Source of the DNA: Comamonadaceae bacterium
GTDB taxonomy: Bacteria; Pseudomonadota; Gammaproteobacteria; Burkholderiales; Burkholderiaceae_C
Assembly (NCBI GenBank): GCA_013297925.1
Contig: JAAFJC010000007.1
Span: 1-64,000 of the forward strand
Direction of reading: 5' to 3'
Length of the DNA stretch: 64,000 bases
Of this stretch, positions 1 to 9,475 are shown in pieces. The position numbers and the translations under genes were made by a program. Below the pieces are notes generated by a model. It was given only the letters and a program-made list of their open reading frames with translations, was not told where the DNA came from and made no database searches. How positions within the stretch are numbered: the first letter of the stretch is position 1; the number at the start of each line of letters is the position of its first letter.

Positions 1-1
1 G

Positions 2-952
2 GGGCTTTTGCTGCCCAGCCGCTGGCGGCGGCTGCACCGCAAGCTTTGCGTGATGGATGGCGGCACGGCGCAGGCCGTCGGCTTTTGTGGCGGCATCAAT
101 GTGTTGGATGATTTTCATGATCCCAACCACGGCACGCTCACGAAACCCCGCTTTGATTTTTCAGTGCGCGTGCAGGGCGCACTGGTGGATGACATCCATG
201 ATGCGACAAGCAGCCTCTGGCTTCGGCAAACCGCTTACAAGCAATTGCGCCAACGCAGGCTGCAGGCAGCAGCCAGCACATGGGTGAAGTCGCGTGAGCT
301 GCCTTCGCGCTTTGTGATCGGCAGCAAGCCCGTGCAGGCGGCCACTGAAGCGCCAAGCGGACATTTGGCAAGAGCAGCCTTGCTGCTGCGCGATAACCTG
401 CGCTACCGCAAGCGCATTGAGCGCGCCTACCTCAAAGCCATCAGTGAGGCGCAGCAAGATATCGTTATCGCCAATGCTTACTTTTTACCAGGGAGAAAGC
501 TGCGCCAAGCCTTGCTCAAAGCAGCCAAGCGCGGCGTGAAGATCAAACTCTTGCTGCAGGGGCGCTATGAGTATTTCATGCAGTATCACGCGGCGCGCCC
601 TGTCTACAACACGCTATTGGCGGCGGGCATTGAAATCTACGAGTATGAAAGCAGCTTTTTGCATGCGAAAGTGGCGGTGATTGATGCTTACAGTGCGAAG
701 GCCTGGGCCACGGTCGGCTCATCCAATCTTGATCCCTTGAGCTTGCTGCTGGCGCGTGAGGCCAATATCGTGGTGCTCGATGGTGCATTTGCGCGGGATT
801 TGCGCGAACGCTTGATCGCGGGAATGCTGCAAGATGGTAACCAACTCAGCGCGCAAGAAATGGCCAGCCGGCCCTGGCATCAGCGCCTGCTTGATCGTGT
901 GGCTTTTGGCTTGATGCGCTTGGCGCTCTCTGTCACTGGGCGGCGCTATTGA
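2..952 (+). CDS. clsB: Phospholipase D-like / cardiolipin synthase B family protein, 5' truncated by window edge
   Basis: HAKVAVIDAYSAKAWATVGSSNLDPLSLLLAREANIVV matches the PLD HxKx4D motif; upstream part missing. Confidence 0.75.
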   Translation, partial: GLLLPSRWRRLHRKLCVMDGGTAQAVGFCGGINVLDDFHDPNHGTLTKPRFDFSVRVQGALVDDIHDATSSLWLRQTAYKQLRQRRLQAAASTWVKSRELPSRFVIGSKPVQAATEAPSGHLARAALLLRDNLRYRKRIERAYLKAISEAQQDIVIANAYFLPGRKLRQALLKAAKRGVKIKLLLQGRYEYFMQYHAARPVYNTLLAAGIEIYEYESSFLHAKVAVIDAYSAKAWATVGSSNLDPLSLLLAREANIVVLDGAFARDLRERLIAGMLQDGNQLSAQEMASRPWHQRLLDRVAFGLMRLALSVTGRRY

Positions 953-2019
953 TGTCTGCTGGCGATCTCATCGTACAAAGACATGAGGGCCTGTATTGCC
1001 CAGCGGGGGATTTCTATATCGATCCGTGGCGGCCTGTGGATCGCGCCGTGATCACCCATGCCCATGCGGATCACGCGCGCACGGGGCATGGGCATTACTT
1101 GGCTCACACCAAAGCGCAAGGCGTGATGCGCTCGCGGCTGGGGGCGATCAATCTGCAGCCCTTGGAATATGGCGAGCCCGTGATCCACAACGGCGTGCGC
1201 ATCTCACTGCATCCTGCCGGGCATGTGCTCGGCTCATCGCAAGTGCGGCTTGAATATGGCGGGCAAGTGTGGGTAGCCAGCGGCGATTACAAGGTCGCGC
1301 CTGATGCCACTTGCGAGCCGTTTGAGCCGGTGCGCTGCGATACGTTTATTACCGAGAGCACCTTTGGCCTGCCGATTTACCGCTGGCAGGATGACAAAGA
1401 AGTGTTTGCCCAGATCAATGCTTGGTGGGCAGCCAATGCGGCGGCAGGCAAGGCCAGCGTGCTCTGCTGCTACAGCTTTGGCAAAGCGCAGCGCATCTTG
1501 AGTGGCATCGATCCCAGCATCGGCGCGATCATCACGCATGCCGCAGTGGAGCCACTCAATCGCGCTTACCGCGAAGCAGGCGTAGCGCTGCCAGAGACGC
1601 GCACGGTGAGCGAAGTCAAAGATGCAGCGGATTTCAAAACCTGCCTCGTGCTCTGCCCGCCTAGCGCCACAGGAACGCCTTGGATCAAACGCTTCGAACC
1701 CTACTCCGATGCCTTTGCCAGCGGCTGGATGCTGCTGCGCGGCGCGCGGCGCAGAGGCGGCTATGACCGCGGCTTTGTGCTATCAGATCACGCTGATTGG
1801 CCGGGCTTGCACAGCGCGATTGCAGCGACGCAGGCTAGCAGAGTGATCGTGACGCATGGTAGCGTGCCAGTCATGGTGCGCTATTTGCAGGAGCAGGGTT
1901 TGCAAGCGGGGAGCTTCCAAACCGAGTATGGAGATGAGAATTTAGAGGAAAAACAGGAGCTCGCACGCACGGAATCTGCGCAGGGTGCTACTGATTTGAT
2001 AGTAGAGAGCAAAACGTGA
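949..2019 (+). CDS. Ligase-associated DNA exonuclease (metallo-beta-lactamase fold)
   Basis: THAHADHA and SDHAD MBL motifs; directly upstream of an ATP-dependent DNA ligase. Confidence 0.75.
   Translation: MMSAGDLIVQRHEGLYCPAGDFYIDPWRPVDRAVITHAHADHARTGHGHYLAHTKAQGVMRSRLGAINLQPLEYGEPVIHNGVRISLHPAGHVLGSSQVRLEYGGQVWVASGDYKVAPDATCEPFEPVRCDTFITESTFGLPIYRWQDDKEVFAQINAWWAANAAAGKASVLCCYSFGKAQRILSGIDPSIGAIITHAAVEPLNRAYREAGVALPETRTVSEVKDAADFKTCLVLCPPSATGTPWIKRFEPYSDAFASGWMLLRGARRRGGYDRGFVLSDHADWPGLHSAIAATQASRVIVTHGSVPVMVRYLQEQGLQAGSFQTEYGDENLEEKQELARTESAQGATDLIVESKT
1963..2010 (-). repeat. Dispersed ~40 bp repeat, copy in exonuclease C-terminus
   Basis: cgcacggaatctgcgcagggtgctactgatttgatagtagagagc. 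Confidence 0.6.
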
Positions 2020-2041
2020 AGCGATTGAAAGCGAACAAATC

Positions 2042-3781
2042 GTGAGGCGATTTGCGGAACTTTACACGCAGCTCGACTCCACCACGGCGACGAATGACAA
2101 GCTCGCCGCGCTGCAAAGTTACTTCGATGATGTTGCTCAAAAGCATCCGCAAGACGCGGCTTGGGCGCTGTATTTCTTGGCCGGCGGCAAGCCTCGGCAA
2201 GTGGTGAAAACATCGCTGCTCAAGCTCTGGGCGCAAGAGGCTGCGGGTGTGCCGGAATGGTTGTTTGAAGAAAGCTATCAGGCCGTGGGCGATTTGGCGG
2301 AGACGATTGCGCACATTGTTCCGTGTTCAGTGCCGAGCAAGGCGCACACTCAAGATGACACCGGCTTGGGCGAGTGGGTGGCTCGCTTGCAAGCTTTGAA
2401 AGCGCTGGATGAACACGCGCAAGGCGAGCAGATCAAAGCTTGGTGGGGCGAGATGGACGCACTCTCACGCATTCTGCTGATCAAGCTGATTGGCGGCGGC
2501 TTTCGCGTGGGCGTGAGTAAGCTGCTCGTCACGCGCGCACTGGCTGCGCATGCTCAGATCGATGCCAAGATCATGGCGCAAAGGCTGATGGGCTACACCG
2601 AAGGCAAGGCTGTAAGCGGCGAGGCGCTTACTCTTAAATTCATAGCGCTCTGCGCAATGAATATGCCGGGCAATGAGCAAAATCGCTCAGATTCTGGGCA
2701 ACCTTATCCGTTCTTCTTGGCGCATGGCCTGCCTCCTGCTGCGGCGCTGGATGCAAGCACTTTATTGGCAGAGTTGGGCGCAGTGAGCGATTGGCAAGCC
2801 GAGTGGAAATACGACGGCATTCGGGCGCAGATCGTCAAGCGTGGTGGGCAAGTGCATGTGTGGTCTCGTGGTGAAGAGCTGATGAACGGGCGCTTTCCTG
2901 AGATCGAATCCCTCGCCGTGCATCTGCCCGATGGCACGGTGCTTGATGGCGAAATCCTCGTGGTGAAAGACGGCGCGCCGCAGCCCTTTAACTTTCTCCA
3001 GCAGCGCATCGGTCGAAAAACGCTGAGCAAAAAAGTGCTCCAAGACGCGCCTGTGAGCTTCATGGCCTATGACTTTCTCGAAACACAAAGCCAAGACATT
3101 CGCGCGCAAGCTCAGCATCTGCGCCGTAGTCAACTTGAAGCCTTGCTCGCAAACAAACAAGGCTGGTTGCTCTCCCCCATCGTGCAAGCAGATGATTGGC
3201 AGCAACTCAAAGAGCAACGCAGCCAATCCCGCGAGCGTGGCGTAGAAGGCTTGATGCTGAAGAAGAAAGATGCGGCTTATGGCCAAGGCCGCACCAAGGC
3301 CGATGGGCTTTGGTGGAAATGGAAGATTGATCCGCTCACGGTCGATTGCGTGCTGATCTACGCCCAAGCCGGCCACGGCAGGCGAGCCAGCGTTTATACC
3401 GATTACACCTTTGCGGTGTGGAATCGCCCGCCGCGCGATGAGCAAGAAGCGCAAGCCGTGATAGACGCGGTTGAGAAGCGCCTACCGGCGCAACCCGAAG
3501 CCTTGCAACTCGTGACGTTTGCCAAAGCTTACTCAGGCCTCACCGACGAAGAATTCAAACAAATCGATGCCATCATCCGCAAAACCACGCTGGAAAAGTT
3601 CGGCCCCGTGCGCAGCGTCAAGCCCAGCGTCGTTTTCGAGCTTGGCTTTGAAGGCATCAACCGCTCCCCGCGCCACAAAAGCGGCATCGCCGTGCGCTTC
3701 CCTCGCATGCTACGCATCCGATTTGACAAACCGCTGCATGAGGCCAATACCTTGCAGGATTTGCAGAAGCTTCTTGGTTAG
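2042..3781 (+). CDS. ATP-dependent DNA ligase
   Basis: EWKYDGIRAQI (KxDG active site), VLDGEILV, EGLMLKKKD, WWKWKIDPLTVDCVLIYAQ motifs. Confidence 0.9.
   Translation: MRRFAELYTQLDSTTATNDKLAALQSYFDDVAQKHPQDAAWALYFLAGGKPRQVVKTSLLKLWAQEAAGVPEWLFEESYQAVGDLAETIAHIVPCSVPSKAHTQDDTGLGEWVARLQALKALDEHAQGEQIKAWWGEMDALSRILLIKLIGGGFRVGVSKLLVTRALAAHAQIDAKIMAQRLMGYTEGKAVSGEALTLKFIALCAMNMPGNEQNRSDSGQPYPFFLAHGLPPAAALDASTLLAELGAVSDWQAEWKYDGIRAQIVKRGGQVHVWSRGEELMNGRFPEIESLAVHLPDGTVLDGEILVVKDGAPQPFNFLQQRIGRKTLSKKVLQDAPVSFMAYDFLETQSQDIRAQAQHLRRSQLEALLANKQGWLLSPIVQADDWQQLKEQRSQSRERGVEGLMLKKKDAAYGQGRTKADGLWWKWKIDPLTVDCVLIYAQAGHGRRASVYTDYTFAVWNRPPRDEQEAQAVIDAVEKRLPAQPEALQLVTFAKAYSGLTDEEFKQIDAIIRKTTLEKFGPVRSVKPSVVFELGFEGINRSPRHKSGIAVRFPRMLRIRFDKPLHEANTLQDLQKLLG
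2640..2677 (+). repeat. Dispersed ~40 bp repeat, copy inside DNA ligase
   Basis: tcatagcgctctgcgcaatgaatatgccgggcaatgag. Confidence 0.65.
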
Positions 3782-3782
3782 C

Positions 3783-4493
3783 TTACTTCGAGCGCGCCAT
3801 AAACACCTGATGCAGCGTGATCTTGCGCACCTCGGTTTGGCTCGATTGGATATGCGCTTTGAGCAGCATCACCGCCTGATCAGCGCGCTTGGCTCGAATC
3901 GCTTTGAGGATTTTTCCATGCTCTTCGTAGGTGGCATCAATGCGCAGGGCTTGCGTGAAATCAAGCTGGCGAATGATGCGGATGCGCTCGGTCACGTCAC
4001 TGTGTACGCGGCTCATCTCGGCATTGCCGCAAGCCGCCACGAGGGTGCTGTGAAACTGCTCATCCCAGCGTGCCACTTGCGTGCCATCGCTGCTGCGCTG
4101 CGCAGTAGGCACAAGCCAGATCGCTGCAAGCGCTTGTAACTCTTGGGAAGGCAGCTCATCATCTCGTGCGCACAGCCGCTGCACCGCCGTCGTCTCCAAA
4201 ATCATGCGCAGATCGTAGAGCTGCTCAAACTGATCGAAATCAAACGGCAACACGCGCCAGCCGCTGCGAAACAGCACCTCCACCAAGCCCTCTTGCTGCA
4301 AACGAATCAAGGCTTGACGCACGGGTGTGCGCGACACATCAAGCCGCTCGCATAACTCGTTCTCCGTGAAGCGATCCCCGGGAATCAGCTTGAACTGCGC
4401 AATATCTCGCTTGACTTGGGCATACACCTCATCCGCCCGCGAAGGTGCGCGCGTGGCGGGGGATTCGGTCAAGGTGCGGCGAGACAGTGGCAT
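3783..4493 (-). CDS. GntR family transcriptional regulator (FadR/FCD type)
   Basis: N-terminal wHTH ...GDRFTENELCERLDVSRTPVRQALIRLQQEGLVEV; FCD-like C-terminal region. Confidence 0.88.
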   Translation of the reverse strand: MPLSRRTLTESPATRAPSRADEVYAQVKRDIAQFKLIPGDRFTENELCERLDVSRTPVRQALIRLQQEGLVEVLFRSGWRVLPFDFDQFEQLYDLRMILETTAVQRLCARDDELPSQELQALAAIWLVPTAQRSSDGTQVARWDEQFHSTLVAACGNAEMSRVHSDVTERIRIIRQLDFTQALRIDATYEEHGKILKAIRAKRADQAVMLLKAHIQSSQTEVRKITLHQVFMARSK

Positions 4494-4500
4494 GCCTCGA

Positions 4501-4878
4501 TTATCCCGCTAGCAAACTCACATGCGCCGCCACCACACGCCAGCCATCAGGCATACGCACCCAGGTTTGGCTCTGCCGCCCAGGTTTGTTACCACCGACG
4601 CGCTGAAATTCGATATTGGCTGTGGCGTAATCACGCCCGTAGGTGGTGATCACGGTGCGCAGCACATCACGCGCCAGCCCTTGCGCCGGGCGGCCTGCGC
4701 GGAAGGCTTGAATTGCAGCGAAGCCGTAAAGATTCTCGCCTACGCCGTAGCGCAGCGTGTGCGGGCTGTTCCAAAACAACTCATCGAGCACGGCCACATC
4801 GTTCGCGACGAGCGCCTTTTCGTAGCGCGCAAATGCGGCGCTCACTTCCGCCAGAGTTTCAGGGTGATTGATGTCCAT
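4501..4878 (-). CDS. atzH: AtzH/HpxZ-like (DUF3225) protein
   Basis: [36 protein letters not shown]...; ATGA overlap with the upstream amidase. Confidence 0.75.
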   Translation of the reverse strand: MDINHPETLAEVSAAFARYEKALVANDVAVLDELFWNSPHTLRYGVGENLYGFAAIQAFRAGRPAQGLARDVLRTVITTYGRDYATANIEFQRVGGNKPGRQSQTWVRMPDGWRVVAAHVSLLAG

Positions 4879-6227
4879 CAGAGTTTGCTTTCTTTGAGAT
4901 GTGCGATGCCCGCTTGTTGCAAGGCGGCGGCTGCGCGAAGGGCTAGGTGTTCGTTCCAAGGTGCGGCGATCAGCTGCACGCCAATGGGCAAACCGTTTGC
5001 ACCTTGCGGCCACATCGGCGCGGCCACCACCGGGCAGCCCGCAAAGGAGATCGGCTGGGTGAGCAAGCCCATCGAGGGGCGGCTGGGCAACTTTTGGCCT
5101 TGAATCTCGATCCATTCCGTGCCAATCGTCGGTGCTGCCACAGGCGTAGCGGGTGCGATCAACACATCCCAATCTTGAAAGAGCGCATTGATCTTGTCCC
5201 GATAAATCCGGCGAAAGCGCTGCGCGCGCAGATACCAATCGAGTGGCTGCAAAGCGCCGGCGATGAAACGATCCACCGAATGCGGCTCAAAATCTTGGGG
5301 GCGTTTTTTCAATTCGTCAAGATGCAAGCTGCCGCCTTCGCTCGCGGTGATCACAAAAGCCGCAGTGCGCCCCAGTGCAGCATCTGGCCAGATCACACTG
5401 CGATTCGTCGCTTGCAGCGTTTCAGCAGCCAGCGCGGCCACGCTGCGGGCTTCATCACTGGCCATGTCATGAAAATAGCCCCCAAGCTGGCCGATGCGCA
5501 AGCCTTGCGTGCCCGAGCCCAGCGTGGGCAAACTCGGCTGCACGGCCAAAGCATGGCAGCCGGGATCAAGCGGATCAGCGCCTTGCATCGCGTCATACGC
5601 AGCAGCCAACAGCTCCACGCTATCGGCCATCGGCCCCAGGTGATCAATGCTGTGAACAAAGGGATAGGTGCCGCGCCGCGAGAGCCGGCCAAAGGTGGGC
5701 TTGAGCCCCCACACCCCGCACAGCGATGCGGGCACGCGGATCGAGCCATTGGTGTCTGACCCGAGCGTGAGCGGCACTTGGCCTGCTGCCACCGCCGCAC
5801 CCGAGCCGCCCGACGAGCCACCCGAGATGCGCGTGAGATCGTGCGGGTTATGCGCCGGGCCGTAATGCGTATTTTCTGTGGTGAAACCGTAGGCATATTC
5901 ATCCATATTGAGCGCGCCGACCAGAATCGCGCCCGCAGCTTGCAGGCGCTGCACGAGCACGGCATCTTGCGCAGCAGGGGCATGCTCACGGTTGATCTTG
6001 GAGCCTGCCAGCGTGGGCAAGCCTTGGATATCGAACAGATTTTTCACCGCATATGGCACACCAGCCAGCGGCCCGAGGCTTTCGCCCTTGGCGCGGCGGG
6101 TATCTACTGCTTGCGCTTCGCTGCGAGCGCGATCAAAGGTGTGCGCCGTGAAAGCGTTCACCTGTTTATCGGTGGCGGTGATGCGCGCAATCGCCTGCTC
6201 AACGCGCTGCAAAGCCGTCATGCTCAT
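4878..6227 (-). CDS. atzE: AtzE/HpxY-like amidase (candidate 1-carboxybiuret hydrolase catalytic subunit)
   Basis: Amidase signature [36 protein letters not shown]; flanked by AtzG- and AtzH-like ORFs. Confidence 0.8.
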   Translation of the reverse strand: MSMTALQRVEQAIARITATDKQVNAFTAHTFDRARSEAQAVDTRRAKGESLGPLAGVPYAVKNLFDIQGLPTLAGSKINREHAPAAQDAVLVQRLQAAGAILVGALNMDEYAYGFTTENTHYGPAHNPHDLTRISGGSSGGSGAAVAAGQVPLTLGSDTNGSIRVPASLCGVWGLKPTFGRLSRRGTYPFVHSIDHLGPMADSVELLAAAYDAMQGADPLDPGCHALAVQPSLPTLGSGTQGLRIGQLGGYFHDMASDEARSVAALAAETLQATNRSVIWPDAALGRTAAFVITASEGGSLHLDELKKRPQDFEPHSVDRFIAGALQPLDWYLRAQRFRRIYRDKINALFQDWDVLIAPATPVAAPTIGTEWIEIQGQKLPSRPSMGLLTQPISFAGCPVVAAPMWPQGANGLPIGVQLIAAPWNEHLALRAAAALQQAGIAHLKESKL

Positions 6228-6442
6228 GCGCCCTCCTTACCTGCGACAACAGGAAAAGGCGAAGGCCGGAAAATCTCAGCCAACTCTTGCTCAGGCGCGA
6301 GCGGATACTGCTTCAAAGCGGTGACCATGCCAAAGGTGCGCCCCAGATGCATGGCTACGTTTTTGGCGCGAACCTCATCCAGAGGCAAATCAATGGCCTT
6401 GGCCATGGTGTTGACGTAATTCAAGGCTTCTTCATCGGTCAT
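6224..6442 (-). CDS. atzG: AtzG/HpxX-like small subunit (DUF4089, GatC-like)
   Basis: 72 aa; position immediately upstream of the AtzE-like amidase with 4-bp overlap. Confidence 0.7.
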   Translation of the reverse strand: MTDEEALNYVNTMAKAIDLPLDEVRAKNVAMHLGRTFGMVTALKQYPLAPEQELAEIFRPSPFPVVAGKEGA

Positions 6443-6452
6443 ACCCGTCTCC

Positions 6453-7463
6453 TTAAAACTCTTTCAAACGATCCATATGATGACAGGCCGCTTCACGCGC
6501 TTTGCCCACCGCTTGCAATACAGGCGCTTCGCTCGCACAACGCTCATTCGCATGCGGGCAACGGCCTTGAAAACTACAGCGCGGGATGTCCTTCGGAGCA
6601 TTTGCAGTCTGCTTGCTCATCATACGGATCGGGCTTTGCGGATCGCCAGGCAGCAGATACTCGCTCACATCACGCCCCGAGCCGGGAATCGATGCAATCA
6701 AAGCTTGCGTGTACGGGTGCTTAGGCGCAGCAAACAACTCCGCCGCCGGCCCGCTCTCCACAATGCGCCCCAGATACATCACCAGCACGCGATCACAGAG
6801 CAGGCGCACCACATTCAAATCGTGCGACACAAACAAAAAACTCATGCCCAGCTCGCGCTTCAAATCAGCGAGCAGTTGCAAGATCACCACCTGCACCGAT
6901 ACATCGAGTGCAGCGGTGGGCTCATCGAGCACGAGCAGACGCGGGCGCAGCACTGCGGCGCGCGCAATGCCCACGCGCGCCTTTTGCCCACCTGAGAGCT
7001 GATGCGGAAAGCGCGGCAGCAGCTCATGCGGCAGGCCGGTGAGCATAGCAATTTCTTCCACCTTGCGGCGAATCTCTGCTTCGTCTTTGATGCCCATCAA
7101 CAAGCGTAGCGGCTCGGCCAAGGTGTCAAACGCCGAATAGCGCGGGTTCAAACTGTCATGCGCGTCTTGAAACACCATTTGCACATCACGCCGCGTTTTG
7201 TGAGCGGGCATAAGCATCGGGTCGATCAACCCAAGGTCTGTGCCCAGAAAGCGAATCTGCCCATCTGTGATGCCCAGCGTGCGCGTGAGCAGGCGCACGA
7301 GGGTGGACTTGCCGCAACCCGATTCGCCCACCAAGCCCACCGTCTCGCCCGCTTCCATGCGAAAGCTCACGCCATCAACCGCATGCAGCATGCCTTTGCC
7401 CTGCGGTGTTTTCACCGGGAAATGCTTGACGAGATCCATCACCTCTAGCAATGCGGCGCTCAT
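6453..7463 (-). CDS. Dipeptide/oligopeptide-type ABC transporter ATP-binding protein (DppF-like)
   Basis: Walker A GESGCGKST, signature LSGGQKARVGIARA, oligopeptide C-terminal domain. Confidence 0.9.
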   Translation of the reverse strand: MSAALLEVMDLVKHFPVKTPQGKGMLHAVDGVSFRMEAGETVGLVGESGCGKSTLVRLLTRTLGITDGQIRFLGTDLGLIDPMLMPAHKTRRDVQMVFQDAHDSLNPRYSAFDTLAEPLRLLMGIKDEAEIRRKVEEIAMLTGLPHELLPRFPHQLSGGQKARVGIARAAVLRPRLLVLDEPTAALDVSVQVVILQLLADLKRELGMSFLFVSHDLNVVRLLCDRVLVMYLGRIVESGPAAELFAAPKHPYTQALIASIPGSGRDVSEYLLPGDPQSPIRMMSKQTANAPKDIPRCSFQGRCPHANERCASEAPVLQAVGKAREAACHHMDRLKEF

Positions 7464-8443
7464 GCAGTCACCTCGCTAGGCATTGAAAGCGCATGATGGC
7501 AACGCACAATGTGATTGCCGTCGGTGGCCGTGGGCAAGGGCGCATCGCAAGCGCTACTCTTGTGTGCGCAGCGCTCTGAAAAGCGGCAAGCTGGCAAATC
7601 ACTGCGGCGCAAATCCGGCAAGCTACCGGGAATTGCGCTCAGTTCTTTCAAGCTCGCTCTGCCCACAGGCGTTGCGCCAATGAGTTGCTGAGTGTAAGGA
7701 TGGCGCGGCTTGCAAAACAGCACTTCGGTAGGCGCGGATTCCACAATATGCCCCGCATGCATCACCACAATGCGATCACACTGCTCGCGCGCCAAGCCCA
7801 GATCATGGGTGATCAGCAGCATGGCCATGCCGCGCTCGCGCGTCTTGGCTTTGATAAGCGACATGATGGCCGCTTGCGTCGTCACGTCCAATCCCGTGGT
7901 GGGCTCGTCGGCGATCAAAAGCTTGGGATTGCAAGCCAGCGCCAAAGCAATCATCACGCGCTGACACAGACCGCCAGAGAGCTCGAATGGATAGGCGTGA
8001 TAGCGCCGCGAAGGATCGGGAATGCGCATGTCTTCTAGGCAGGCAATAGCTCGGGCTTTAAGATCGGTGCGCAGCGTGGTGGTATGGCGTGCGAGCACAT
8101 CTTCGAGCTGATGACCAATCTTGCGAATCGGATTAAGCGCCACCTTCGGATTTTGAAAAATCATCGACACTTCCCGGCCACGAATCGCGGCCAGATCGTC
8201 TTCTTTGGCGGCGAGTAAGTTGAGGCCATCAAACTGCGCACTGCCTTGCGTAATCCTTGCCGCTGCATCTGACAAACCGAGCACAGCGTGAGACAGCACG
8301 CTCTTGCCCGAGCCTGATTCGCCCACCAAGCCGACCGTCTCGCCCTTAGCAACAGAAAGCGACACATCATCGAGCGCCTGCACCGTACCGCCGCGTGTGC
8401 GAAATTGCAGTGAGAGCCCACACACCTCCAGCAAATGACTCAT
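7460..8443 (-). CDS. Dipeptide/oligopeptide-type ABC transporter ATP-binding protein (DppD-like)
   Basis: Walker A GESGSGKS, LSGGLCQRVMIALAL; start chosen at MSHLLEVCGLSLQF. Confidence 0.9.
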   Translation of the reverse strand: MSHLLEVCGLSLQFRTRGGTVQALDDVSLSVAKGETVGLVGESGSGKSVLSHAVLGLSDAAARITQGSAQFDGLNLLAAKEDDLAAIRGREVSMIFQNPKVALNPIRKIGHQLEDVLARHTTTLRTDLKARAIACLEDMRIPDPSRRYHAYPFELSGGLCQRVMIALALACNPKLLIADEPTTGLDVTTQAAIMSLIKAKTRERGMAMLLITHDLGLAREQCDRIVVMHAGHIVESAPTEVLFCKPRHPYTQQLIGATPVGRASLKELSAIPGSLPDLRRSDLPACRFSERCAHKSSACDAPLPTATDGNHIVRCHHALSMPSEVTA

Positions 8444-8465
8444 GCCTTGCCCCCTCTTCCAAGTG

Positions 8466-8545
8466 CCAGCGCAGAGCCGGCTTTGCCGGGCTGCTGCTGG
8501 CGCCCCCTTAAGGGGGAGACGCCGAAGGCGTTTCGGGGGTGGGTC
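8466..8545. repeat. Intergenic multi-stem repeat (Comamonadaceae-type 'gccggctttgccggg...gacgccgaaggcgt' element)
   Basis: gccggctttgccgggc, cgcccccttaaggggga and acgccgaaggcgt stems in the dppD/dppC gap. Confidence 0.6.
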
Positions 8546-8552
8546 ACCGCGT

Positions 8553-9461
8553 TCATGTCCGTTTCCTTGGGTCAATCAAATCCCGCAAACCATCACCCAG
8601 CAAATTGAAAGTAAACACCGCCAGCATCAACACCATGCCCGGAAACAACGCCACCCACCATTCACCGGAGATGATGTAGGTTGCTCCCTCGGCCACCATG
8701 ATGCCCCACTCCGCTGCGGGTGGGCTCACGCCTAGGCCAATGAAGCTCAGGCCCGCAGCATTCAAAATTGCCCAGCCCATATTGAGCGAGACCTGCACCA
8801 TCATCGGCGGCAGTGCATTCGGAATCAGATGCAGCAGCAAAATCCGCGCATCGCCATTGCCCGCCAAACGCGCCGCTTCCACAAAGCCCGCCTCGCGCCG
8901 CACATTCACCTCGGTGCGCGCCACGCGAATGTAAAACGGCAGATTCACCACGGCCGTGGCCAAGATGATGTTAAACACCGTGTTGCCCAGCGCGGCCACA
9001 ATGCCCATCGCCAAGACGAACAGCGGAAAGCTCATCACCATATCGCAGGCGCGCATGATGATGCGATCAAGCCAACCGCCGTAGTAGCCGGCGAGTGCAC
9101 CGAGCAAGCCACCAATGAGAAAAGAGGAGAACACGGCAGACAGCGCAATGATGAAATCAATACGCGTGGCCACGATCACGCGAGAGAGAATGTCACGCCC
9201 CAAGGCATCCGTGCCAAACCAATGCTTGATGCTCGGCGCTTGCAGCGATGGCCCCACATTGCTGGCCAGCGGATCGTAGGGCGCGATCCATGAGCCCAAG
9301 CAAGCCACCATGATGAAGAGCGCAAACAGAATCGCAGCCACCAAGGTGAACGGATTATCCGAGAGCACATAGCGAGCATGCGACCAGAAGCTTTTCTCGT
9401 TCACTCCTGATTTAATAGCTGCTGGCGCAGTTTTTATGCCGGCGAGAGCGGTGTTTTCCAT
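8553..9461 (-). CDS. ABC transporter permease (DppC-like)
   Basis: EAA-type motif, FNLLGDGLRDLIDPRKR C-terminus. Confidence 0.9.
   Translation of the reverse strand: MENTALAGIKTAPAAIKSGVNEKSFWSHARYVLSDNPFTLVAAILFALFIMVACLGSWIAPYDPLASNVGPSLQAPSIKHWFGTDALGRDILSRVIVATRIDFIIALSAVFSSFLIGGLLGALAGYYGGWLDRIIMRACDMVMSFPLFVLAMGIVAALGNTVFNIILATAVVNLPFYIRVARTEVNVRREAGFVEAARLAGNGDARILLLHLIPNALPPMMVQVSLNMGWAILNAAGLSFIGLGVSPPAAEWGIMVAEGATYIISGEWWVALFPGMVLMLAVFTFNLLGDGLRDLIDPRKRT
9411..9449 (+). repeat. Dispersed ~40 bp repeat, copy in dppC-like N-terminus
   Basis: tttaatagctgctggcgcagtttttatgccggcgagagc. Confidence 0.75.
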
Positions 9462-9475
9462 AGAATTTAGCTCTC

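Noticed and set aside
138-457. Numerous overlapping antisense/alternate-frame ORFs across the window
   Set aside because: They lie inside longer ORFs with clear family motifs and show Arg/Ala/His-rich shadow composition; not reported as genes.
8-952. TTG at position 8 as true start of the PLD-like gene
   Set aside because: Protein lacks the expected first PLD half; frame is open to the window edge, so it is treated as truncated.
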